NCBI RefSeq assembly: GCF_019204045.1
Contig: NZ_JAGSPC010000002.1
Coordinates: 1-64,000, forward strand
Length of the DNA stretch: 64,000 bases
Reading direction: 5' to 3'
From: Erythrobacter crassostreae
GTDB taxonomy: Bacteria > Pseudomonadota > Alphaproteobacteria > Sphingomonadales > Sphingomonadaceae
Positions 54,684-64,000 of this stretch are shown here, in pieces; position 1 is the stretch's first letter; the number at the start of each line of letters is the position of its first letter. Made by a program: the position numbers and the translations under genes. The notes beneath the pieces were generated by a model. That model saw only the letters and a program-made list of their open reading frames with translations. It searched no databases and was not told the DNA's origin.

Positions 54684-55620
54684 ATTCCTCGCCCTTATCG
54701 CAACCGCTGGCTTAGTCTGTTTGGTCAATCCCGCGCGTTTGGCTGCGGATGACACCGCCGCCGAAGTGCCCGCAGATCAACAAGCCTTTCTCGACACCTG
54801 CAAACCATGGGACGATTGGGATAAGCCCGCACCTCCTTTCGAGGTTTACCGGGACACGTATTACGTGGGCACTTGCGGTATCGCCTCTATCCTCATCACT
54901 GACGATGATGGCCACATTCTTATCGACAGCGGTACGGATGCGGGGGCGGATGTTGTTCTCGATAACATCGCTTCGCTCGGTTTTGAGGCCGAAAATGTGC
55001 GCTTTCTGCTCATCAGCCACGAACATTTTGACCATGTTGGGGGTTTGGCGAAAATCCAAGAAGCAACGGGCGGTGTTGTGGTCTCTTCAGAGGCGGCAAA
55101 ACCCGTGTTGATAACGGGAGAGACCGCAAAAGACGATCCGCAGGCAGGGATGCATGATGCGTTCGCAGGCGTGCGCGTCGATGCGACCGTCGGTAGCGGC
55201 GGAATGGTGCGTTCGGGAAGCGCAATTATCAGAGCCATCGAAACCCCAGGGCATTCACCAGGTGCATTGAGCTGGGCCTGGCAGAAATGCCGCGAACGCT
55301 GTGAAAACATTGTCTATGCTGACAGTCTTTCTCCGATAAGCCGCGATGATTACCGGTTTGGCGATCACCCAGACTACGTCACTGGGTACCGGGCAGGTCT
55401 TGTGGAACTCGGCCGCGAAGGGTGCACCATTTTGCTTACCCCGCACCCCTCCCACAGCCGCATGATCCGGCGGATGGCGGAGCGTAGATTGATCGAAAAC
55501 GCGCCGGGAGCCCGCCCTTGTAAACAGTACGCGGCCGGCAAACTGCTTGATCTCGAAACGCGCTTAGCCAACGAAGAAATGGCAAAAGAGAAAATGGCAA
55601 ATGGGCCAACGTCGAAATGA
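54661..55620 (+). CDS. Subclass B3 metallo-beta-lactamase
   Basis: A 319-residue secreted zinc hydrolase with a signal peptide (cleavage near LAAD, residue 29). The subclass B3 ligand set is visible: His120-x-His122-x-Asp124-His125 in ISHEHFDHVGG, His198 in TPGHSPGALSW and His262 in TPHPSH. No cysteine replaces a ligand, unlike B1/B2. Such enzymes hydrolyse carbapenems and cephalosporins, and intrinsic B3 genes are reported in Erythrobacter. The gene overlaps an SDR gene (23 bases) and prmA (ATGA), so it is chromosomal and embedded, not on a mobile element. Activity not proven. Confidence 0.88.
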   Translation: MEPALFAKFLALIATAGLVCLVNPARLAADDTAAEVPADQQAFLDTCKPWDDWDKPAPPFEVYRDTYYVGTCGIASILITDDDGHILIDSGTDAGADVVLDNIASLGFEAENVRFLLISHEHFDHVGGLAKIQEATGGVVVSSEAAKPVLITGETAKDDPQAGMHDAFAGVRVDATVGSGGMVRSGSAIIRAIETPGHSPGALSWAWQKCRERCENIVYADSLSPISRDDYRFGDHPDYVTGYRAGLVELGREGCTILLTPHPSHSRMIRRMAERRLIENAPGARPCKQYAAGKLLDLETRLANEEMAKEKMANGPTSK

Positions 55621-56525
55621 GCACGGCTTGGAAACTCTCTGCGTTCGCTCCCAAACCGGATGTGCAAGCCGCCCTGCTCGCGCATGACGAGATTGAGGAA
55701 TGGGATTTCGATCTGGCAATATCAGGCCGAGAAATTGACGAGGACCGTCCGCAAGAATGGGTGCTGGAGGGTTGGTATCCGCGCAAACCCGGCAAAGCCC
55801 AGACACAGGCATTGGCCAATCTGTTCTCAGGCGAAGCGCCAAAGATCACATCGGAAAAACTGCCCGACGAAGATTGGGTCACTCTAAGTCAGGAAGGCAC
55901 ACCGCCGATCAGCGCAGGCCGTTTCTATGTCCACACGCCTGACTATCCCCCAGCCGATGATGCGGTGAATTTCGCCATTCCTGCGAGCCAAGCATTCGGC
56001 ACCGGCCAGCACGAAACAACCGCTGGCTGTCTTGAAATGCTGGGCGCAATCAAGAAAACCGGCGCAAGCTTCCTCCGCATCGCCGATATCGGGACGGGGA
56101 CTGGTCTGCTCGGTTTTGCCGGCATGTCGCTCTGGCCCGCTGCAAAATGCACCGCTTCTGATATTGATCCGATCTGCGCAGGCGTGGTCGAGGATAATGC
56201 TGCGATGAACGGGGTGAAAATCGGCGCGCAGCGCGGCGCAATGACGATGGTGATCGCAGACGGTATGGAAAACGCGCTGCTTCAGGCACGCGGCCCATAC
56301 GATTTGTTGATCGCCAATATCCTCGCCGGGCCGCTGGTCGAGCTCGCGCCGGACTTTGCCAAATCAGTCAGTCCAGGCGGGAGCATCGTCGTGGCTGGAT
56401 TGCTCGCTGGGGAGCAAGAGCAAGCTGTGCGCCGCGCTTACCGCCTAAATCGCTGCCGCCCTGTCGCGCGGTTGCAACGCGGGGACTGGGCGATCCTCTG
56501 GTTCAGGCGACGCCGTGGCAGGTAA
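55617..56525 (+). CDS. prmA: Ribosomal protein L11 methyltransferase
   Basis: A 302-residue SAM-dependent enzyme that trimethylates lysines of ribosomal protein L11. An N-terminal substrate domain (about 1-120) precedes IPASQAFGTGQHETT (typical PrmA), SAM loop IADIGTGTGLLGFAG, SDIDPI and the motif IV segment LLIANILAGPL. The start overlaps the beta-lactamase stop (ATGA), and its own end overlaps the next gene by 11 bases. Length is normal. Confidence 0.92.
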   Translation: MSTAWKLSAFAPKPDVQAALLAHDEIEEWDFDLAISGREIDEDRPQEWVLEGWYPRKPGKAQTQALANLFSGEAPKITSEKLPDEDWVTLSQEGTPPISAGRFYVHTPDYPPADDAVNFAIPASQAFGTGQHETTAGCLEMLGAIKKTGASFLRIADIGTGTGLLGFAGMSLWPAAKCTASDIDPICAGVVEDNAAMNGVKIGAQRGAMTMVIADGMENALLQARGPYDLLIANILAGPLVELAPDFAKSVSPGGSIVVAGLLAGEQEQAVRRAYRLNRCRPVARLQRGDWAILWFRRRRGR

Positions 56526-57201
56526 GCGGCGCCTAGCCAAGCGTGTTGCGGCAGGTTTGGCGTTTATCCTAATTGGCATACCTGTTCTTTTCTTGCTTTC
56601 GGCATGGGCAGGATCATCGATCCCGCGCAATGCGGGCTGGGCAGAAACGCAAGACGGCGTTGAAATCTTCATCGGATCGAACGGCATTCACACTGAAATT
56701 GTAATGCCCGTCTACAGCGATGTCATTGATTGGCGCGGGCAATTTGCGCTTGGTGATATCCAGTCGCCTTACCGAAACTACACCCATGTCGCGGTCAGCT
56801 GGGGCGAGAAGACGTTCTTTCTGGAAACGCAGAACTGGTCTGACCTGACGCCTTCCGTGGCGGTGAACGCGATGACTGGCGGCAGCGGTATCATGCACGT
56901 CGCGTGGTACGTGCGCCCTGCCCCGTCCGAAGATTTCCGCCCTTTGCGGATCAGTCACGCCGAGTATGAGAAGCTTGTAGCGCAGATAAAGGCGCAGATC
57001 GCGCCTGAGATTTCCCGTCAGATTTATACGGGATATTCATATTACGACGTCTTCTACGACGCTATTGGAACCTATCACATAGGCAACACCTGCAACCAAT
57101 GGACCAGTGACCGCCTTTCGGCTGCGGGAATTAAGACAGGTTCGTGGACACCGCTTCCCGGCGGAGTGATGAAATGGGTGCCCAGCTTAGATCAGCGTTA
57201 G
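56515..57201 (+). CDS. TIGR02117/DUF2459-family membrane-anchored protein
   Basis: A 228-residue protein with one N-terminal TM helix (about 10-32) and a periplasmic domain with GSNGIHTEIVMPV, HVAVSWGEKTFFLET and GNTCNQWTSD, the conserved NTCN motif of TIGR02117. The family is of unknown function and is sometimes found by urease genes, which are absent here. The GTG start overlaps prmA by 11 bases. Its 3' end overlaps the convergent sigma factor gene by 15 bases. Confidence 0.85.
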   Translation: MAGKRRLAKRVAAGLAFILIGIPVLFLLSAWAGSSIPRNAGWAETQDGVEIFIGSNGIHTEIVMPVYSDVIDWRGQFALGDIQSPYRNYTHVAVSWGEKTFFLETQNWSDLTPSVAVNAMTGGSGIMHVAWYVRPAPSEDFRPLRISHAEYEKLVAQIKAQIAPEISRQIYTGYSYYDVFYDAIGTYHIGNTCNQWTSDRLSAAGIKTGSWTPLPGGVMKWVPSLDQR

Positions 57202-58413
57202 GGCATCGCGCCATTTCTGGAGGAACAACCGTTCTGCGCGCGGCGGCTCAAACTTCAGTGCACTGTCCAAAGCTTTGATTGCAGCCTCATTTTCACCAGC
57301 GCGCTCCAACAATTTAGCACGCGCTACGTAGTAAGGCCGTGCATTTGAAAGGCGGTTTGCATCCACAGCGTCCAGCTCTGCCAAGCCGAGCTCAGCTCCT
57401 TTGCATTCCGCAATAGCAAGAGCTCTGTTCACGTGCACTACTGGCCCCGGCCTCACCATCATCAGCGCGTCGTAAAGTGAAGCAATAGCGCGCCAGTCCG
57501 TCTCGCCGTGAAAAGCGCGGCGCGCATGGGTAAGCTGGATTGCAGCCATAATCTGGTACGGGCCGGTCTGCTGTTTAATCATCGCCATATCCAACCACGC
57601 TCGCGCCTGTTCGATTGCTTGGCGGTTCCAAAGCACGGGGTCTTGTTTGGAAAGCGGAATCATCGCTCCATCCTGCCCGATACGCTCAGTCTCACGTGAA
57701 CGTGCAAGCGTGATAAGAGCCGCCAAGCCAAGCGCCTCTGGCTCCTCGGGGAACAAATCGGCGATCATGGCGGCAAGTCTGCCGATTTCAGCGGACAATT
57801 CCGCATCCAATTCGCCCGCCGCATCCTGATATGCGGCAGTGTAAGCAAGCTCTAACGTCAGCAAGATCGCGTCCAGACGCTCAGGCCAGTCCCGGCGCTC
57901 AGGTAGATCAAATGGAATGCCTGCCTCGCGAACTTTGGCCTTAGCCCGCGTAATGCGCTGGAACATGGCCGGTTCACCAATCAGAAACAGCCGCGCAATC
58001 GTGCAAACAGGCAGACCGCATATAATTTTAAGAGCGAGCGCCGCGCGCGTTTCCAACGCAATCGCCGGGTGGCAGCAGATAAACAGCAGTCGCAGGCGCT
58101 CATCCGGAATGGGGTCGGGTAACGCGATAACTTCGCCCATGTCCATGGCTCCTTCTTTGATTAAGGCCGCCGCATCACCTGCTCTAAACTCAGCAGATCG
58201 CTTTCTGATTATGTCGATCCCTTTGCGGCGGGCGACGCTCATCAACCAACCGGCGATATGATCCGGCGGATCGCCCTGCGTCAGGCATACCGCCAGAGCG
58301 GCGTCAAACGCCTCTTCGGCCAGATCAAGATCGCTGAAATGCGCGGCCAGAGCTGCAATTAGCCGCGGCCGCGCATCCATGCATTCACGCGCAAGTCCGG
58401 CGCGGTGTCTCAC
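57187..58413 (-). CDS. ECF42-type RNA polymerase sigma factor with C-terminal TPR-like domain
   Basis: A 408-residue sigma factor. The sigma2 part (LAAHFSDLDLAEEAFDAALAV, DHIAGWLMSVARRKGIDIIRK) and a sigma4 region (LICGLPVCTIARLFLIGEPAMFQRITRAK) are followed by a DUF6596/TPR-like domain of about 220 residues typical of ECF42. Such factors have no anti-sigma and pair with YciI-type DGPF proteins, as here. The GTG at 58413 overlaps the YciI stop (GTGA), giving a normal N-terminus. Target genes unknown; often its own operon. Confidence 0.88.
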   Translation of the reverse strand: MRHRAGLARECMDARPRLIAALAAHFSDLDLAEEAFDAALAVCLTQGDPPDHIAGWLMSVARRKGIDIIRKRSAEFRAGDAAALIKEGAMDMGEVIALPDPIPDERLRLLFICCHPAIALETRAALALKIICGLPVCTIARLFLIGEPAMFQRITRAKAKVREAGIPFDLPERRDWPERLDAILLTLELAYTAAYQDAAGELDAELSAEIGRLAAMIADLFPEEPEALGLAALITLARSRETERIGQDGAMIPLSKQDPVLWNRQAIEQARAWLDMAMIKQQTGPYQIMAAIQLTHARRAFHGETDWRAIASLYDALMMVRPGPVVHVNRALAIAECKGAELGLAELDAVDANRLSNARPYYVARAKLLERAGENEAAIKALDSALKFEPPRAERLFLQKWRDALTLI

Positions 58414-58769
58414 TCGTCTTCGGGCCAGACCGGGCGGATTTCGATCGCTCCGGCACCTGGGATCGGGATCATTCGCGCCCATTCAACTGCCGCATCAAGA
58501 TCCGGCACATCCACGATGTAATACCCGCCCAGTTCTTCATGAGTTTCGGCATACGGGCCGTCATGCAAAGCGCCCTCGCCTTTACCAGAATACCGCAATG
58601 TCGTTGCCGTGTGGGCTTCGCGCAGGCGGTTGCCTGACCATTCAACGCCGCTTGCCGCCAGTTTCTCTATCAATTTCATATGACCGGCGAGAGTCTCCTC
58701 CATCACTTGGGCGGCATTCTCACCCGCATAGGCATCTTCGCTCTCATTGATCAGCAGCATATATTGCAT
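58410..58769 (-). CDS. YciI-family (DGPF) protein
   Basis: A 119-residue dimeric alpha-beta-barrel protein. The start at 58769 has a GGAG site 8 bases upstream; the frame extends far upstream but is unrelated there. It begins MQYMLLINE and has HDGPYAETHEELGGYYIVDV, the conserved His/Asp-Gly-Pro motif of the family. It is the cognate partner of ECF42 sigma factors and is coupled to it by GTGA. Proposed to sense or modify a small molecule; the substrate is unknown. Confidence 0.88.
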   Translation of the reverse strand: MQYMLLINESEDAYAGENAAQVMEETLAGHMKLIEKLAASGVEWSGNRLREAHTATTLRYSGKGEGALHDGPYAETHEELGGYYIVDVPDLDAAVEWARMIPIPGAGAIEIRPVWPEDE

Positions 58770-58860
58770 CGTCGTTTCTCCATGAATGGCCGCGCCGCAG
58801 CAGCGAGGCTCTGCCACCAAGACGGATGACGCAAGACGGATTCGACAGGGCCGAGTAAAT

Positions 58861-59352
58861 TTATTTCGAAAGGGCGCTTTCGAGCAGATCGAGCGCGTTG
58901 CGCGTGAACGCCTCCATATTGTCGATCCGGTCATCGCTGGCTGTTTCAACGGTGGCGGTGCGTTCAAAATCAGGTCCGGAGACCGCTGCCACGCTGATGC
59001 CTGAGGCGACGCCCATCGGATGTTTGCTCGATCCGGCAGCGCCGCTTTCGGCGATGCCCCATTGCGCGCCAAGTCTGTCACGGATCGCGCGGGCTTGAAG
59101 CAGCGCATATTCCTCTGTCGCAGAGCGCATCCCTTCATAAGCATCGCGCGGCAGATCAAACAAAACATCGCGGGCCTTGAACGAATAGACAATCCCGCCA
59201 CCGACATAGAATTTGAGCGCACCCGGCACAGTGAGCAAGCTCGCCCCGATCAATCCGCCAGTAGCGCCGTCGGCCACGGCAATCTTTTCGCCGCGCGCCT
59301 TAAGAGCGCCCGCAATGCGAACGGCTTGCGGATGAAGTTCGCGCAGGATCAT
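58861..59352 (-). CDS. CinA-family nicotinamide-nucleotide amidohydrolase domain protein
   Basis: A 163-residue single-domain CinA C-terminal protein (PncC-type). It has KIAVADGATGGLIGASLLTVPGA, SFKARDVLF, and the C-terminal GPDFERTATVE segment. It would deamidate NMN to NaMN, salvaging NAD, in which respect it complements LigA, whose reaction releases NMN. The canonical TAESxTGG loop is altered to VADGATGG, so activity is not certain. It overlaps the upstream small gene (ATGA). Confidence 0.83.
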   Translation of the reverse strand: MILRELHPQAVRIAGALKARGEKIAVADGATGGLIGASLLTVPGALKFYVGGGIVYSFKARDVLFDLPRDAYEGMRSATEEYALLQARAIRDRLGAQWGIAESGAAGSSKHPMGVASGISVAAVSGPDFERTATVETASDDRIDNMEAFTRNALDLLESALSK

Positions 59353-59513
59353 AGCTGCTTGTCATCCTCTTCCATGTCGCCGTCTTTATCATAACCCGTC
59401 AGCACCTCGTACAACGCGCCAAGCCCCAATCCAATTGGCAGGCCAAGCGGAATGTTGTCGATCATCACTCCGATGAGCGGGCCAAAGATCAAACCAACAA
59501 ATATCGGCCGCAT
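59349..59513 (-). CDS. Small membrane protein (54 residues)
   Basis: A short protein starting with MRPIFVGLIFGPLIG, with two hydrophobic, glycine-rich segments (about 3-18 and 21-38) and a charged acidic tail (DKDGDMEED). The ATG at 59513 has an AGAGGG site; a longer frame is rejected. It lies 11 bases after ligA and overlaps the CinA-type gene, so it is probably translated with them. No known family. Confidence 0.65.
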   Translation of the reverse strand: MRPIFVGLIFGPLIGVMIDNIPLGLPIGLGLGALYEVLTGYDKDGDMEEDDKQL

Positions 59514-59524
59514 CACAAAACCCT

Positions 59525-62008
<2,484 letters not shown>

Positions 62009-62012
<4 letters not shown>

Positions 62013-62494
62013 TTGCTGTTCTGAAACCGCACAGCCCAACCGTCGGGCGTCTTGTGCGCGGAAATCGGCACGCCGCTCTCAATCGTATAGCCGAAACTGA
62101 TATCGGTGTTCGCCGTGCAAACCAGCTTTTCACAGCGGATCGTGCTGAGCCCCACCAAAACCGAGGTGTAGTCAGGATTGCGGCGCGGCGAGCAGGCCAA
62201 GCGGCCTTTCAGCGGAACGCCCGTATCCGCCATCTTTTCGAAAAAAGTCTCGGTCGGCTGACCATAGGAGTAGCCTAGACAGATAAAGTCCAATTCCTCA
62301 CCAAAGCGCGCCTGCATCCTCGCAATTTCATGACGGAACAAAGCCTCAACCGCAGCCGGATCAGCCTTTTCAAGCGGCCATTCGCCGAACTCAGTCGCGT
62401 TTGCGTCGGGTACGATGATGCGCGGTGCTGGGGATGCGGCTGGCTGGGCGATCACCGTCGCAGAGAGCGCCATCGCACTGAACAAGCCGATCAT
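62009..62494 (-). CDS. Secreted protein of unknown function
   Basis: A 161-residue protein with a signal peptide (ALSATVIAQPAA) and a mature domain with five cysteines (FICLGYSYG, RLACSPRRN, IRCEKLVCT), suggesting disulfides. The rest shows GWAVRFQNSK at the end. I do not recognise a family. It starts one base after the upstream stop (TGAGATG) and overlaps the next gene by GTGA, so it is tightly packed in the recN-ligA unit. Confidence 0.72.
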
Positions 62495-62495
62495 C

Positions 62496-62948
62496 TCATT
62501 CCGCCTCCGAAACCTGATCCACTTCCGTCACCGCTCCGGACGGCACCTCAACGCCTTCGAGCTCAACCTGCGCGCCGGACGTTTCCTCGATCAACTGCTC
62601 GAGCTGAGTCTCGAACTCGTCTTGGGTAATCGTTCCATCACTCAATTGCTGGCGCAGTTCCCGAATGCGCGGAATAGCGCCCATCACATTCTCTGATCCA
62701 GATACTGCATCATTCAGTTCGGTCAGCAATTCGAGTTGAACACTTTCTTCGCTGACTTGAGTTGAAATCCACCCTGCGAGCAGAATTGGTGCGAGCAATC
62801 CTATCCCAAAAGATGCGAAAAACATGCGCTTGAAGCTCATTTCAGTAACGAGCCCTAGTAGCGCCATGCTCGCGAATGCCAGGACGGTTACCGAGCCAAG
62901 CATGGCCAGCAAGACCGTCACCAAAAGAAAGCCACCCAGAATTTCCAT
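62496..62948 (-). CDS. Membrane protein with SHOCT-like C-terminal motif
   Basis: A 150-residue protein. Two TM helices (about 3-33 and 40-60) precede a coiled acidic region. The segment LSDGTITQDEFETQLEQLIEE (about 105-125) fits the SHOCT (short C-terminal) pattern, often near a membrane protein's C-terminus. The ATG shares its A with the recN TGA (TGATG). Role unknown; no partner outside the cluster is seen. Confidence 0.7.
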   Translation of the reverse strand: MEILGGFLLVTVLLAMLGSVTVLAFASMALLGLVTEMSFKRMFFASFGIGLLAPILLAGWISTQVSEESVQLELLTELNDAVSGSENVMGAIPRIRELRQQLSDGTITQDEFETQLEQLIEETSGAQVELEGVEVPSGAVTEVDQVSEAE

Positions 62949-64000
62949 CAAACCCCCTCCAGCAAACGATCCGCTTGCGCCCTAGCTTCGGGCGTCACTT
63001 CCGCGCCTGACAGCATCCGCGCAATCTCTTCCTGACGCTGCGCATCGTCCAGCAACACGACGCTTGTTTTCGTGACAGTGCCGCTCGATGCCTTGGCGAT
63101 CAGGTAATGTTGCCCGCCGCGCGCGGCGACTTGCGGGCTGTGCGTTACGGCCAGCAATTGCCCTTCCGCGCTGGCAAGCCGCGCGAGCCTGTCTCCGATG
63201 GCAGAGGCCACCGCCCCGCCTACACCGCGGTCAATCTCGTCAAAGATGATCGTCGCCGCGCCGCCTTTCTCCGCGAGCGCCACTTTCAGCGCGAGGATAA
63301 AGCGTGACAACTCGCCGCCCGATGCGATCTTGGCCAGCGGCGCAAAGTCGGCGCCGGGGTTGGTCGCGATCAGGAATTCGGCGCTGTCCATGCCATTCGC
63401 GCCCCATTTCTCCTCTGGCAGTTTGACAACCGAGGTGAGGAAGCGGGCCGCATCTAGTTTTAGCGGGGCAAGCTCCGCCGCTACCGCCTTGTCGAGCGTT
63501 TTGGATGCTTTAACGCGTTTCTCATGCACCTTTTCCGCCATGGTTAGATAGGCGGTGCGCGCTTCTTTCGCGGCGGCTTCCAACGCATCCAATTGCGCCT
63601 CACCGCCTTCGATTGCGTCCAATTGCCCGCGCATCTCCCGCACCAGATCGGGCAAGTGATCGACATCGCAGCGATGCTTTCGCGCCATCGCGCGCAGTTC
63701 AAACAGCCGCGTTTCTGCATCATCCAGCGCGGCGGGATCATGCACGAGCGATTGCGCTGCGGTTTCCAACTTGTCCTCTGCCTCGCCCGCTTCGATTACA
63801 GCGCGGTCGAGCGCTGCGAGCGCTTCTGTAAGCAGCGGATGTTGTTCCGCAATCCGGTCCAGCTTCCGCGCCGCCACACGTAGCGATGCCAGCGGCGAAT
63901 CCGAACCCTCCCAGATGTGGCGCAAATCTTCGAGTTCACCCGAGAGTTTCTCCGCCTTTTGCATGTCGGACCGTGCGCCGGCGAGGCGCACTTCTTCGCC
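62948..64000 (-). CDS. recN: DNA repair protein RecN (5' partial)
   Basis: The C-terminal part of RecN, an SMC-like ATPase in double-strand-break repair; the N-terminal half lies beyond the right edge. A coiled-coil section (64000-63500) is followed by IASGGELSRFILALKVAL (ABC signature-like C-loop), IIFDEIDRGVGGAVASAIG (Walker B) and the D/H-loop VTHSPQVAARGG. The reading frame is open to the edge. It is often SOS-controlled in other bacteria, but its promoter is outside the window. Downstream genes are coupled to it. Confidence 0.94.
   Translation of the reverse strand, partial: GEEVRLAGARSDMQKAEKLSGELEDLRHIWEGSDSPLASLRVAARKLDRIAEQHPLLTEALAALDRAVIEAGEAEDKLETAAQSLVHDPAALDDAETRLFELRAMARKHRCDVDHLPDLVREMRGQLDAIEGGEAQLDALEAAAKEARTAYLTMAEKVHEKRVKASKTLDKAVAAELAPLKLDAARFLTSVVKLPEEKWGANGMDSAEFLIATNPGADFAPLAKIASGGELSRFILALKVALAEKGGAATIIFDEIDRGVGGAVASAIGDRLARLASAEGQLLAVTHSPQVAARGGQHYLIAKASSGTVTKTSVVLLDDAQRQEEIARMLSGAEVTPEARAQADRLLEGV

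Noticed and set aside
54661..55620. The metallo-beta-lactamase as target of the BlaI repressor
   Set aside because: No TACA-N2-TGTA dyad is seen upstream of its transcription unit (53854-53972), and it is 8 kb from the repressor gene.

Overview
The window reads as chromosome from an alphaproteobacterium of the order Sphingomonadales, most likely family Erythrobacteraceae (Erythrobacter / Altererythrobacter / Qipengyuania type). The reasons are the exosortase-A-associated hydrolase pair at the left edge, the single LolC/E permease, an alphaproteobacterial direct-repeat LexA box, a subclass B3 metallo-beta-lactamase, the purF-SDR pair, an ECF42/YciI module and moderately high GC. I saw no tRNA, rRNA, CRISPR array, insertion sequence or phage gene. 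No gene-free stretch exceeds about 230 bases, so this is dense core-type chromosome with many 1-, 4- and 8-base stop/start overlaps.

Layout. 1-1765 (+): the end of an exosortase/PEP-CTERM locus (carrier protein cut by the left edge, then two alpha/beta hydrolases). 1769-10103 (-): a long likely operon read as ETF-quinone oxidoreductase, lipoprotein, ispE, N-formylglutamate amidohydrolase, ilvD, lipoprotein, NAD(P)HX repair enzyme and a TrmA/RlmD-type RNA methyltransferase. 10208-14427 (+): a degenerate uracil-DNA-glycosylase-like protein, a lytic transglycosylase, moaB, and a PA0069-type radical SAM protein under a perfect GTTC-N7-GTTC LexA box. 14433-18123 (-): PPi-type phosphofructokinase, an EF-Tu-domain-like protein, a DUF1330 protein and an acyl-CoA ligase. 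18288-22597 (-): dnaE, overlapped by a membrane-anchored LuxR-HTH/DUF4019 protein. 22700-28418: DUF6958, glutathione peroxidase, LolD/LolC, purF, SDR, PilZ. 28427-33335 (-): a possible light/oxidative-stress group (membrane hydrolase, photolyase, CFA-type methyltransferase, serine hydrolase). 33430-41383: esterase, rppH, GST, TPR, rsmB, guaB, M28 peptidase, 3-hydroxybutyrate dehydrogenase. 41500-47783: zinc peptidase, creD, and a BlaI/BlaR1-type pair divergent from a two-domain phytase-like/cyclophilin protein. 47785-53853 (-): sdhCDA without sdhB, STM3941-like protein, secreted unknown, membrane adenylate cyclase, C13 peptidase. 53973-57201 (+): SDR, B3 metallo-beta-lactamase, prmA, TIGR02117 protein. 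57187-64000 (-): recN (cut by the right edge), three small envelope-type genes, ligA, small membrane protein, CinA-type amidohydrolase, YciI and ECF42 sigma factor.

Most promising for new biology: the BlaI/BlaR1-like module at 43991-47783. It has two TACA-N2-TGTA-like operators spaced exactly 21 bases apart, a BlaR1 homologue with no penicillin-sensor domain, and a divergent periplasmic esterase-like/cyclophilin fusion as the likely co-regulated gene. Next are the LexA-controlled radical SAM gene, the UDG-like protein that lacks its cluster cysteines and catalytic histidine, and the HTH-membrane-DUF4019 protein translated off the end of dnaE. Functions are assigned by reading motifs and family resemblance; no database search was run.
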